NCBI RefSeq assembly: GCF_900111795.1
Contig: NZ_FOJQ01000016.1
Coordinates: 1 to 46,789 of the forward strand
Direction: 5' to 3'
Origin: Anoxybacillus pushchinoensis
GTDB lineage: Bacteria > Bacillota > Bacilli > Bacillales > Anoxybacillaceae
DNA: 46,789 nt
Shown: piece by piece, positions 30,536 through 38,902 of the stretch
Layout of the letters: each line of letters starts with the position of its first letter
How positions within the stretch are numbered: the stretch's first letter is position 1
Position numbers and translations under genes: made by a program
The notes under the pieces: model-generated
The model's input: the letters and a program-made list of their open reading frames with translations, nothing else
Database searches by the model: none
What the model was told of the DNA's origin: nothing

Positions 30536-31299
30536 AAATATACATTGTCGGGGCTGGACCTGGGTCACCGGAACTCATTACTGTGAAAGGAATGAAATTG
30601 TTGCAGCAAGCGGACGCCATCTTTTACACCGATTCGCTTGTCAATGATGAACTGCTTACATATGCAAAAGAAAGCGCGCGCATTTTTTGTACATCGGGTA
30701 TGCATTTAAAGCAAATGGTTGCCATGATGTGCGAAGAAGTGAAAAACGGACATATCGTCGTTCGTCTTCACACTGGTGATCCATCCATTTATGGGGCGAC
30801 GATGGAACAAATCGTACTTTTGAAAAAAGAAGGAATTGACGTTGACATCGTGCCGGGGGTTAGTTCTGTATTTGCTGCCGCCGCTGCGGCACAAGTAGAA
30901 TTGACCGTACCGAATTTAACGCAAACGGTCATTTTAACGCGAGCAGAAGGAAGAACTCCAGTTCCTGAAAAAGAACAGCTCGCTTCGTTGGCGCAACATC
31001 ATTGTACAATCGCTCTTTTTTTAAGTGCGACGTTAACGAAAAAAGTGACAGCTGCATTTCTTGAAGCAGGATGGAGCGGGCATACGCCTGTTGTCGTTGT
31101 GTATAAAGCGACATGGCCGGATGAAAAAGTCGTTCGTTCTACCGTGGGCACGCTCCATGAAGATATGCAGCGCCACGGCATTCGGAAACATGCCCTTATT
31201 TTAGCAGGATGGGCGCTTTCTGAGCGACTCGATGAATCGTATCGCTCGAAACTGTATGACGAGACATTTACACACGGCTATCGCAAAGGGAGGGAGTAG
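30532..31299 (+). CDS. cbiF: Cobalt-precorrin-4 C11-methyltransferase CbiF
   Basis: This enzyme of 255 residues methylates C11. It starts with [19 protein letters not shown] and contains VVRLHTGDPSIYGATMEQ and VPGVSSVFAAAAAAQVELT, all typical of CbiF/CobM. The start is the GTG at 30532 inside the cbiL stop region (GTGA overlap), with GGTGGTGAG upstream. The longer frame covers cbiL sequence. Confidence 0.94.
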   Translation: MKIYIVGAGPGSPELITVKGMKLLQQADAIFYTDSLVNDELLTYAKESARIFCTSGMHLKQMVAMMCEEVKNGHIVVRLHTGDPSIYGATMEQIVLLKKEGIDVDIVPGVSSVFAAAAAAQVELTVPNLTQTVILTRAEGRTPVPEKEQLASLAQHHCTIALFLSATLTKKVTAAFLEAGWSGHTPVVVVYKATWPDEKVVRSTVGTLHEDMQRHGIRKHALILAGWALSERLDESYRSKLYDETFTHGYRKGRE

Positions 31300-31301
31300 A
31301 G

Positions 31302-32381
31302 ATGTATGCGGTTGTAGCGATTACAAAGCATGGGGTAGAAATAGCGAGAAAACTGCACGAAAAACTTCCTGATGCGCACATTTATTATACGGATAAGTTT
31401 GCCAAAGGTGACGAAGAGCAAAAAGGTATTCGTTTATTTTCAGGGAACGTTCGCGTTCATTTAGCAACGTGGTTTGCGACGTATCGCGGGCTCATTCTTA
31501 TTATTTCGCTCGGTGCCGTTGTACGCATGATTGCGCCGTTGTTAAAAGATAAAAAAACAGATCCAGCCGTTGTCGTGATTGATGATAAAGCGGAGCATGT
31601 CATTAGTGTGTTGTCCGGCCATTTAGGTGGGGCAAACGAATTAACGCGCCAAGTAGCGGCATTGCTGCATGCCCGTCCAGTTATTACAACAGCATCTGAT
31701 GTGCAACAAACAATTGCTGTTGATTTATTTGGCCGCTCGTTCGGATGGGTGTGGGAGAACGAAGAAAACTTAACACCTGTGAGCGCTGCCGTTGTGAACG
31801 AGCAACACGTCGCGATTGTACAAGAATCAGGGGAGCGGCATTGGTGGACGTATGATGCACCGCTTCCAGCGAACATTCGTACATATGGGTCGATTGCGGA
31901 AGCGCTGAAAGCAAGGCCTGATGCAGCATTAGTTGTGACGCATCGGCTGCTCGAGAAAGAGGAACAAGCCATTTTACAACATGGAGTGTTGTATCGTCCG
32001 AAAGTGATTGTTATTGGCATCGGGTGTAATCGTGGGACAAGCGCACAAGAAATTGAACAAGTCATTTGCGATACGTTACAACAGCTTCGTTTTTCGCTAA
32101 AAAGCGTGAAAGCGTTATGTACAATTGATTTGAAAAAAGATGAAGAAGGTTTATTAGCCGTCGCAAACAAATATGGGTGGCCACTTATTTTTTATACGCC
32201 CGAACAATTAAACGACGTTCCGATCGATGAACCGTCGGAAACGGTGTTTCGTTACACGGGGGCATATGGGGTAAGCGAGCCTGCCGCTAAGCGATATAGC
32301 GGACAACAACAGCTCGTTTTAACGAAGAAAAAAAGCGGAAACGTCACGATTTCCGTTGCGCTATGGGAGGGAGAGCGATGA
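31302..32381 (+). CDS. cbiG: Cobalt-precorrin-5A hydrolase CbiG
   Basis: CbiG opens the delta-lactone and releases acetaldehyde (C20 with its methyl). The 359-residue protein shows YAVVAITKHGVEIARKL, LILIISLGAVVRMIAPLL, VISVLSGHLGGANELT and the C-terminal domain start VIGIGCNRGTSAQEIE. It lies 2 bp after cbiF and overlaps cbiA by 4 bp. Confidence 0.94.
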   Translation: MYAVVAITKHGVEIARKLHEKLPDAHIYYTDKFAKGDEEQKGIRLFSGNVRVHLATWFATYRGLILIISLGAVVRMIAPLLKDKKTDPAVVVIDDKAEHVISVLSGHLGGANELTRQVAALLHARPVITTASDVQQTIAVDLFGRSFGWVWENEENLTPVSAAVVNEQHVAIVQESGERHWWTYDAPLPANIRTYGSIAEALKARPDAALVVTHRLLEKEEQAILQHGVLYRPKVIVIGIGCNRGTSAQEIEQVICDTLQQLRFSLKSVKALCTIDLKKDEEGLLAVANKYGWPLIFYTPEQLNDVPIDEPSETVFRYTGAYGVSEPAAKRYSGQQQLVLTKKKSGNVTISVALWEGER

Positions 32382-33736
32382 AGCGGATTGTTGTGGCTGG
32401 CACGGGGAGCGGAGTTGGAAAAACGACGGTGACGCTCGGTTTAATGAGCGCGTTCAAACAGCGGGGATACGTTGTTCAAGGATTCAAATGTGGGCCGGAT
32501 TACATTGATCCGACGTATCATACGGCGGTGACGGGAAGGCGCTCACGCAATTTAGATAGTTGGATGGGAAATGAGCAAATTGTACGCGATGTGTGCAAGC
32601 GGGGAGGCGAAGGGGCACATCTTTCCATCATTGAAGGGGTCATGGGGCTATTTGATGGAAAGCGTGCGACGACAAATGAAGGATCGACCGCAGAAATTAG
32701 TATAATGACGGAAAGCCTAGTATTGTTAGTTGTCGACTGTTCAGGGATGGCGCGAAGTGCAGCGGCTGTCGTGCGCGGGTTTCAATCGTTTCATGAGCGC
32801 GTTCGCATCGTTGGGGTGATCGCGAATCGTGTCGGAAGTGAAGGGCATTTTCGGCTCGTTAAAGAAGCGATTGAACAACAATGCCGTATTCCTGTCGTCG
32901 GTTATTTACAAAAAGAGGTTGACTTGACGATTCCAGAGCGTCATTTAGGGCTCGTTCCTTCTGTCGAGCGGGGAGAACTTCAGCCGTTTTTTAATGAGCT
33001 TGGCAAGCGAATAGAGAAAACGGTTGATTTGGATGCGATATGGGACTTAGCCGAGGCGAATGAGCTGACGAGCGCTCCATTTTTTCAGCCGAAGCAAACG
33101 TACGATGTGCGCATTGCTGTGGCGAAGGACGCTGCATTTCATTTTTATTACGAAGAAAATTTAGAGATGCTTCAGGCTTGTGGGGCGACGCTCGTTTATT
33201 TCTCGCCACTTGCAGGTGAACGTGTTCCACATGACGTTCACGGTTTATATATTGGCGGAGGATTCCCAGAAGAATTTGCAGCGGAGTTGGCGCGTGATGA
33301 AGAAGTAAAACGCTCGGTCGCCGCAGCGATTCAGCGCGGCTTGCCGACGCTTGCAGAATGTGGGGGATTTATGTATTTAACGGAAGGAATTGTGACTACA
33401 GATGGGCAATATTACGAGATGGTCGGCGTCATCCCAGGATACGTACGTATGCAGCAAAAGCTCGCTGCTCTCGGATATCGTGAAGTGACGGGACGAAAGG
33501 GGAACTTTTTGCTTGAATATGACAAAGCAAAAGGGCATGAATTTCATTACTCGACGTTTGTCCCACGCAAAGAAGAAAAGTTTGCATATGAAGTGAAAGG
33601 GTTGCGAGGATGTAAATTAGATGGCTATATGGATAAACGTCTTATTGCCGGCTACGTTCATTTTTATTTTCCATCAAATCCTTTGCTTGTTGAGCGATGG
33701 CTCAAGGCGTGTAGCGAGGTGAAGAGAGATGCGTAA
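32378..33736 (+). CDS. cbiA: Cobyrinate a,c-diamide synthase CbiA
   Basis: This 452-residue ATP- and glutamine-dependent amidase adds amides at the a and c side chains. The ATP loop is GTGSGVGKTT, with GFKCGPDYIDPTYH following. The C-terminal amidotransferase half contains GLYIGGGFPEEFA and the cysteine nucleophile in LAECGGFMYL. The start is ATG 32378 behind GGGAGGGAG; the longer frame overlaps cbiG. Confidence 0.94.
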   Translation: MKRIVVAGTGSGVGKTTVTLGLMSAFKQRGYVVQGFKCGPDYIDPTYHTAVTGRRSRNLDSWMGNEQIVRDVCKRGGEGAHLSIIEGVMGLFDGKRATTNEGSTAEISIMTESLVLLVVDCSGMARSAAAVVRGFQSFHERVRIVGVIANRVGSEGHFRLVKEAIEQQCRIPVVGYLQKEVDLTIPERHLGLVPSVERGELQPFFNELGKRIEKTVDLDAIWDLAEANELTSAPFFQPKQTYDVRIAVAKDAAFHFYYEENLEMLQACGATLVYFSPLAGERVPHDVHGLYIGGGFPEEFAAELARDEEVKRSVAAAIQRGLPTLAECGGFMYLTEGIVTTDGQYYEMVGVIPGYVRMQQKLAALGYREVTGRKGNFLLEYDKAKGHEFHYSTFVPRKEEKFAYEVKGLRGCKLDGYMDKRLIAGYVHFYFPSNPLLVERWLKACSEVKRDA

Positions 33737-35243
33737 GGCGCTTCCGATTATGTTTCAAGGAACGCATTCGGATGCCGGAAAGAGCGTCATCGCGACCGCT
33801 TTTTGCCGCATCTTTGCGCGCAACGGTTGGAAGACGGCGCCGTTTAAATCGCAAAATATGTCGCTTAATTCGTACGTGACGATTGACGGAAAAGAAATTG
33901 GACGTGCACAAGGAGTTCAGGCGGAGGCAGCGGGTGTTGTCGCGACGACGCATATGAATCCGATTTTAATTAAGCCAAGCCGCGATCAAGAAGCGCAAAT
34001 TGTTGTACATGGGAAACCGTATGAAAATATGAAAGCGAGCACGTACCGAAACGAGTTTTTTGACGTCGGACTGGAACTTATTCGACAGTCTCTCCATACG
34101 TTAATGGAACAATATGACCGCCTTGTGATCGAAGGAGCTGGCAGTCCAGCGGAAGTGAATTTGAATGATCGCGAGCTTGTGAATATGCGCATCGCCCGCA
34201 TGGCAAACGCCCCTGTCGTGCTAATTGGTGATATTGAGCGCGGAGGGGTGTTTGCGAGTTTAGTTGGTACGTTGCAACTATTGGAGGAAGAAGACCGGAA
34301 ACGCGTCATCGGGGTGATCATTAATAAATTTCGCGGCGATCTTTCGCTTCTTCAGCCCGGTTTGCATTGGTTTGAGCAATATACAGGTGTGCCGGTGATC
34401 GGTGTCGTGCCGTACATGCATACGCGCATCGATGCTGAAGATTCGGTCGTCCTTTCCCGTTATGCGACGAAAAAAGATGAGACGAAAGCAATTGACATCG
34501 CAGTTATTCAATATCCACGCCTGTCGAACTTTACAGATATCGATCCATTTTTTGCTGAAGCAGATTGTTCGGTGCGCTTCGTGACCGATCATGCTATGTT
34601 AGGTGAGCCTGATATACTCATTTTGCCTGGAAGTAAAAATACGATCGAAGACGTTTGTTTTTTAAAAGAAACGGGCTTATTTTCTGCTATCCGACGCTTA
34701 TATGAACGAACGGATGTGACGATCGTCGGCATTTGTGGCGGCTATCAAATGCTTGGCGAACGTATTAAAGATCCATTTCATGTCGAAACACCACTTGATG
34801 CTGTTGCTGGATTAAGCTTGTTGCCGGTTGAAACGACGCTCGCTTGTGAAAAAACGACAGTGCTATGTGAAGGGATGTTGGTGTACAAAAACGAAATGTT
34901 TGATGTAAAAGGGTACGAAATTCATATGGGGCGTTCACTTGTGAAACAAGGTGAGCCGCTTATTTTATTAAGCGGAAAAACGGATGGGTGTAAAACGAAA
35001 GATGAGCGCGTCATCGGAACATATATGCATGACTTGTTTCATAACGATATGTTTCGGCACCATTTATTAAATAGTGTGCGAAGAAAAAAACAACTTTCAC
35101 CGTTAATGGAGCGTCCACATTATCGGGAATTGCGTGCGCAAGCATTTGATGACTTAGCTGATTGTGTTGAAAAACATGTCGATGTGAAAGCGATTGAACG
35201 AAAAATGATCGAATTTCAAGGGGGAGAACACCATGCTTTATGA
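33729..35243 (+). CDS. cbiP: Cobyric acid synthase CbiP
   Basis: This 504-residue enzyme amidates side chains b, d, e and g. It has the N-terminal P-loop-like FQGTHSDAGKSVIATA, then PFKSQNMSLNSYVT, GSPAEVNLNDREL, and the amidotransferase nucleophile in GICGGYQMLGE. It overlaps cbiA by 8 bp and cobT by 11 bp. Confidence 0.95.
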   Translation: MRKALPIMFQGTHSDAGKSVIATAFCRIFARNGWKTAPFKSQNMSLNSYVTIDGKEIGRAQGVQAEAAGVVATTHMNPILIKPSRDQEAQIVVHGKPYENMKASTYRNEFFDVGLELIRQSLHTLMEQYDRLVIEGAGSPAEVNLNDRELVNMRIARMANAPVVLIGDIERGGVFASLVGTLQLLEEEDRKRVIGVIINKFRGDLSLLQPGLHWFEQYTGVPVIGVVPYMHTRIDAEDSVVLSRYATKKDETKAIDIAVIQYPRLSNFTDIDPFFAEADCSVRFVTDHAMLGEPDILILPGSKNTIEDVCFLKETGLFSAIRRLYERTDVTIVGICGGYQMLGERIKDPFHVETPLDAVAGLSLLPVETTLACEKTTVLCEGMLVYKNEMFDVKGYEIHMGRSLVKQGEPLILLSGKTDGCKTKDERVIGTYMHDLFHNDMFRHHLLNSVRRKKQLSPLMERPHYRELRAQAFDDLADCVEKHVDVKAIERKMIEFQGGEHHAL

Positions 35244-36258
35244 ACAAATCGGGGAAGAAGTGCGCAATTATATTGACCAATTAACAAAACCGCGCGGCAG
35301 TCTTGGGCGTCTTGAGGAATTAGCGATCGAGATTGCAAAAATGACAGGGGAGCGTTTTCCACGTGTGACACCGCCTGGCGTGCTTGTATTTGCAGCTGAC
35401 CATGGCATCGCAAAAGAAGGAGTGTCTGCGTATCCGCAAGAAGTGACCACACAAATGGTGCTAAATTTTGTGCGTGGCGGGGCGGCCATTAACGTATTCA
35501 GTCAACAAATTGGTGCTATATTTGCGGTCGTTGATGTTGGTGTGGCGGTTGATGTGGATGAAGAAGGTGTCATCAATGAGAAAGTGGCATATGGAACGAA
35601 AAATTTTGCACATGAGCAAGCGATGACAAAAGAAGAAGTAGAGAGGGCAGTACAAGCTGGATATCGACAAGCGAGCGCCATGATTGATCGCGGTATTCGG
35701 TGTCTCATCGTTGGAGAGATGGGGATCGGCAATACGACAACAGCAAGTGCATTGTTGGCAGCGATGAGCGGTCGCTGCGTGGCTGAACTTGTCGGCAAAG
35801 GAACAGGTATTCATGATGAAGCCATTGCACATAAGCGAGCGGTTATTGAACGAGCACTTATGCTTCATCAGCCGAACGCGTCCGATCCGTTGGATTTATT
35901 AACAAAAATCGGTGGACTTGAAATTGCAGCGATGGCTGGTGCGATGCTTGCAGCAGCAGAACGGCATGTTCCGATTTTGCTTGACGGTTTTATTTGTACG
36001 GTTGCTGCACTTATTGCGCAGCGGTTGAATGAGCAAGTTGTCCATTATATGATTGCTGGTCATGAATCTGTCGAACCGGGACATCACGTCGCATTGCAGT
36101 TATTAAACAAAGAGCCGCTCGTTCGCTTGCATATGCGTCTTGGTGAAGGAAGCGGGGCAGCGGTAGCATTTCCAATTGTCCATATGGCGATGGCGATGCT
36201 TCACATGGCGACATTTTCCTCTGCGAACGTATCAACAGGGAGTGATCATCATGAATAA
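35233..36258 (+). CDS. cobT: Nicotinate-nucleotide-dimethylbenzimidazole phosphoribosyltransferase CobT
   Basis: CobT makes alpha-ribazole phosphate, the activated lower ligand. The 341-residue protein begins with TKPRGSLGRLEELAI, contains FAADHGIAKEGVSAYP and GEMGIGNTTTASAL, and keeps the catalytic glutamate in RLGEGSGAAVAFP. It sits after cbiP and before cobA, overlapping both. The other nucleotide-loop genes (cobU, cobS, cobC) are not in the window. Confidence 0.95.
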   Translation: MLYEQIGEEVRNYIDQLTKPRGSLGRLEELAIEIAKMTGERFPRVTPPGVLVFAADHGIAKEGVSAYPQEVTTQMVLNFVRGGAAINVFSQQIGAIFAVVDVGVAVDVDEEGVINEKVAYGTKNFAHEQAMTKEEVERAVQAGYRQASAMIDRGIRCLIVGEMGIGNTTTASALLAAMSGRCVAELVGKGTGIHDEAIAHKRAVIERALMLHQPNASDPLDLLTKIGGLEIAAMAGAMLAAAERHVPILLDGFICTVAALIAQRLNEQVVHYMIAGHESVEPGHHVALQLLNKEPLVRLHMRLGEGSGAAVAFPIVHMAMAMLHMATFSSANVSTGSDHHE

Positions 36259-37000
36259 AGGAAAAGTATATATTGTTGGCGCAGGCCCAGGGAATCCGAA
36301 GCTCATTACTGTTTATGGACGAGAATGTATTGAAAAGGCGGACGTTATTATTTACGATCGCCTCATTAGTCGCGAACTGTTGGCTTACGCGAAAGAAGGG
36401 ACAGAATTTGTATATTGTGGAAAAGAACCGAAAAAACATGGAAACATTCAACAACAAATTCACGAATGGCTTGTGGAACATGCCTTGCAAGGAAAAACGG
36501 TTGTTCGATTAAAAGGCGGTGATCCATTTATTTTCGGTCGCGGTGGAGAGGAGGCAGAACATTTGCGGGCACACGGCATTCCGTATGAAATTGTCCCCGG
36601 GGTGACAGCTGGTGTGGCTGCGCCAGCGTACGCTGGCATTCCTGTGACGCATCGCAACTATGCGGGCGGGGTGACGTTCATCGCTGGACATCAAAGCGGA
36701 GAGCGCGATCGCATTCGTTGGGATGCATTAAGTCAAGCGACAGATACGATCGTATTTTATATGGGGATGGCAAATATCGCTTACATTTGCGAACAGCTGA
36801 AACGTCATGGAAAAGATGAGCATACGCCGGTGGCGGTCATTGAATGGGCAACGACAAATAAGCAGCGGACGGTCGTCGGTACGTTGCAAACGATCGTCCA
36901 TCTCGTGCAGGAGCACAACTTTTCTTCCCCGGCCATCATTGTTGTTGGCGATGTTGTACAATTACATGACAAGTTAAAGTGGGTGGAAGAAATATGGTGA
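36251..37000 (+). CDS. cobA: Uroporphyrinogen-III C-methyltransferase (SUMT)
   Basis: This enzyme of 249 residues methylates uroporphyrinogen III twice to give precorrin-2, the entry to both siroheme and cobalamin. Motifs are VYIVGAGPGNPKLITVYG, VRLKGGDPFIFGRGGEE and VPGVTAGVAAPAYAGIPVTH. It is a stand-alone SUMT; the CysG dehydrogenase/chelatase half is absent. The start is ATG 36251, inside the end of cobT. Confidence 0.94.
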   Translation: MNKGKVYIVGAGPGNPKLITVYGRECIEKADVIIYDRLISRELLAYAKEGTEFVYCGKEPKKHGNIQQQIHEWLVEHALQGKTVVRLKGGDPFIFGRGGEEAEHLRAHGIPYEIVPGVTAGVAAPAYAGIPVTHRNYAGGVTFIAGHQSGERDRIRWDALSQATDTIVFYMGMANIAYICEQLKRHGKDEHTPVAVIEWATTNKQRTVVGTLQTIVHLVQEHNFSSPAIIVVGDVVQLHDKLKWVEEIW

Positions 37001-37515
37001 TCGTCTACACAGGGGACGGAAAAGGAAAAACAACTGCAGCGGTCGGACTTGCTGTTCGCGCTGCAGGCCACGGAAAAAAAGTTATCGTCATTCAATTCAT
37101 TAAGTCACCGCATCGTCCATATGGCGAGGCGAAAACGTTACAGCAACTCGGTATTGACGTACATCAAACAGGTGTTGGATTTACGTGGACGAAAACGCCA
37201 GAGGAGCATCGCGAAGCGTTACAAAAAGGATGGGAGCTTGCGAAAAAACACATTGTTTCCGGACGATATGATGTGATCATTTTAGACGAATTAAATGTAG
37301 CGTTAGCGATTACGTCGTTTCCGATCGATGATGTGTTGCCGCTTTATGACGTTGTACATACGTTAACGAACAAGCCAGCGCATACGCACGTTGTCGTAAC
37401 AGGGAGAGGTGCAAAAGAGGACATCATTCAACTTGCTGATTTAGTGACGGAAATGAAAGAAGTGAAACATTATTACCATGAAGGCGTTCATGCGATAAAA
37501 GGGATTGATTTGTAG
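36994..37515 (+). CDS. btuR: Cob(I)yrinic acid a,c-diamide adenosyltransferase (BtuR/CobO)
   Basis: This 173-residue enzyme transfers the adenosyl group from ATP to the corrinoid cobalt. The P-loop is YTGDGKGKTTAAVGLAVRA. It also has IQFIKSPHRPYGE, VIILDELNVALAI and the C-terminal LVTEMKEVKHYYHEGVHAIKG split as usual in CobO/BtuR. The ATG at 36994 lies inside the end of cobA. It closes the operon; no clear operon terminator follows. Confidence 0.93.
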   Translation: MVIVYTGDGKGKTTAAVGLAVRAAGHGKKVIVIQFIKSPHRPYGEAKTLQQLGIDVHQTGVGFTWTKTPEEHREALQKGWELAKKHIVSGRYDVIILDELNVALAITSFPIDDVLPLYDVVHTLTNKPAHTHVVVTGRGAKEDIIQLADLVTEMKEVKHYYHEGVHAIKGIDL

Positions 37516-37525
37516 ATGGTATTTC

Positions 37526-37557
37526 ATCTTTACCATTGAGTAATGTAAAGATAAAAT
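37526..37557 (+). promoter_or_regulatory. vapBC promoter overlapped by an inverted repeat
   Basis: TTTACC (37529-37534) and TAAAAT (37552-37557) are 17 bp apart. An imperfect palindrome, ATCTTTAC-C-ATT and AAT-GTAAAGAT (37526-37552), covers the -35 box and spacer. This is a natural place for an autoregulating antitoxin to bind. The regulatory role is inferred. Confidence 0.5.
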
Positions 37558-37588
37558 AAAAGTAAAGAATATTTTTGGGGGGGATACG

Positions 37589-37888
37589 ATGGAAAATAAC
37601 ACATATGTTTATTCGTCGACGCTCTCTTCGAAACATCAGGTGACGATCCCGACGAAGGTGAGAGAATTGCTTGGAGCAGAACCGGGCGATCAAGTTGTGT
37701 TTGTTTATGGCGAAAATCAAGAAGTAACGTTGAAAGTGAGAAAGAAAGATTCGTTACTATCGTTATTTGGAAGCATGCCACCAAAGCGGGAACAGAAAGA
37801 TATGAATTGGGAGGACATTCGAAAAGAAGCTAGAGAACAATGGCTTGCTAGCAAGCAAAAGAAAGAAGATGAACGATGTACATTTTAG
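37589..37888 (+). CDS. AbrB/SpoVT-type antitoxin (VapB-like)
   Basis: This 99-residue protein has an N-terminal swapped-hairpin AbrB/MazE DNA-binding domain (about 8-55: SSTLSSKHQVTIPTKVREL and GAEPGDQVVFVY). A charged C-terminal tail would bind and neutralise the toxin. GGGGGG precedes the ATG. Its end overlaps the PIN-domain gene by 13 bp, the usual antitoxin-toxin arrangement. The antitoxin is complete even though the toxin gene is broken. Confidence 0.87.
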   Translation: MENNTYVYSSTLSSKHQVTIPTKVRELLGAEPGDQVVFVYGENQEVTLKVRKKDSLLSLFGSMPPKREQKDMNWEDIRKEAREQWLASKQKKEDERCTF

Positions 37889-38201
37889 ATGCAAATGTAA
37901 TTGTTCGTTTTTTAACTAACGATGATAAAATCCAATCACCAATTGCTTATCGCTTATTCGAAAAGGCGGTAAATGGAGAACTGTCGTTTGTACTACATCC
38001 GTTAGTGATTGCAGAATGTTGTTGGGTTCTCGAGTCAAAACGTTACGGTTATCGGAAAGAAGAAATAGCTGAACGTTTAACACAGCTCGTTGAGGCTCCT
38101 TGTATAAAAACGATCGATAAAGAAGTTGTGTTGCAAGCGATAGCGAGTTATGGAAAGCATCGTGTTGACTTTGCGGATGCTTATCTTAGCTCGCTTGTCA
38201 A
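37876..38201 (+). pseudogene. vapC-like PIN toxin gene, 5' fragment
   Basis: This fragment encodes the first 108 residues of a PIN-domain ribonuclease. MYILDANVIVRFL holds the first catalytic Asp, VIAECCWVLESKRYG holds Glu, and HRVDFADAYLSSLV holds two further Asp residues. The frame then enters a mobile element and stops at 38226 after foreign codons. The last PIN strand (VVTWNEKDF) is found 390 bp downstream, so the gene is disrupted. A truncated 116-residue product could still be made but should lack the closing strand. The break lies next to TGTCAAC. Confidence 0.88.
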
Positions 38202-38587
38202 CTACCCCCACTTAGCTAACGCTTGAAGCGGGGGCTTGCAACTCCCCAGAAGTGCGAACGGACTTCGTCCTCCTTCCCTGACTTGGGGTTGCATCAGGGG
38301 CAGGTTGACAACTACCCAACGACATAGGTCATGCCTATATCGCTACCGAGTGGCTCGGCATGTCTGTAGGCAGTACTTGACTTCCACGCACAACAGACGG
38401 ATGTACGCTCGATGTTTTACGGTTGCAACGTTTCCTGCAACCAACTCCCTACATCGAGTAACGGGGATTGGAGTGCCTTGATTCAACGGTTTTCTCCATA
38501 TTCTTATTTTATCATATACAAAAGAAAGAAGGAAGGGCGATTCCTCCCCGACTTTCGCTCTCGCTTAGAAGTCGGGGTCTCCTCGCC
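38202..38587 (+). mobile_element. Non-autonomous IS200/IS605-type element with structured RNA, no ORF
   Basis: This insert of about 386 bp separates two halves of the PIN gene, and removing it restores the frame. Its left end forms a hairpin (CCCCC...GGGGGCTTG) and its right end has a stem CCCCGACTT / AAGTCGGGG. Both resemble the ends of the IscB element downstream. The interior has nested stems: TGCCTA/TAGGCA (38332/38367), CCGAG-TGG-CTCGG (38346-38358), and CTCGATGT/ACATCGAG (38408/38451) enclosing GGTTGCA/TGCAACC. No plausible coding frame was seen. It may be a deletion derivative keeping an omega-RNA-like transcript. Borders are uncertain by about 3 bp. Confidence 0.75.
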
Positions 38588-38666
38588 AAAGATGATGAAA
38601 CATTCTCCTACCGTACAAGCGGTCGTCACATGGAATGAAAAGGATTTTAAAAAACTAGCATGTCAA
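38588..38666 (+). pseudogene. vapC-like PIN toxin gene, middle fragment
   Basis: The fragment encodes KMMKHSPTVQAVVTWNEKDF and KKLACQ, the last strand region of a PIN domain. It continues the frame of the 5' fragment once the 386-bp element is removed. It is cut on its right by the IscB element, again at TGTCAAC (38661-38667). Confidence 0.82.
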
Positions 38667-38902
38667 CAACCCAATGACTAAAGTCATGGGCTTGTAAGCC
38701 CCATGTTGACCAGACCAAGGCTTGAAACAGAGCCTACGTTATAGATGTCATGACACGTTCGGGTGCTTCTCCAGCCCGTTCCTCTGTCGTGCAAGATTAA
38801 ACAAGCGTGGTGGGTGGCGCTAGTGTCTTGCATATAACAAGCATCTATAACATGGTCGAGGAGAATATGACCTGCTTTATGCAGAGGAAAGGGGAGAACC
38901 CT
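38667..38902 (+). ncRNA. Predicted omega RNA (HEARO-type) of IscB
   Basis: The 236 bp before iscB have no coding potential but strong pairing potential. A 10-bp perfect long-range helix joins GTTATAGATG (38738-38747) to CATCTATAAC (38842-38851). Outside it GACCA (38708-38712) can pair with TGGTC (38853-38857). The hairpin AGGCT/AGCCT lies at 38718-38735. This is where omega RNAs of IscB are known to be encoded. In that family the guide is the sequence just outside the left end, here about 38651-38666, that is vapC sequence. The fold was assessed by eye. Confidence 0.72.

Noticed and set aside
31457-32170. A long reverse-strand open frame inside cbiG
   Set aside because: It is a shadow of the strongly conserved cbiG gene, as are similar frames opposite cbiC (27083-27721) and other genes.
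38236-38481. Open frames inside the ORF-less element
   Set aside because: They cross the predicted stems, lack ribosome binding sites and resemble no family. The 38412-38681 frame matters only because its end reads the PIN-domain middle fragment.
38203-38700. CRISPR-like array or tRNA near the IscB gene
   Set aside because: There are no regularly spaced repeats, and the stems do not form a cloverleaf. The structure fits mobile element ends and an omega-like RNA better.
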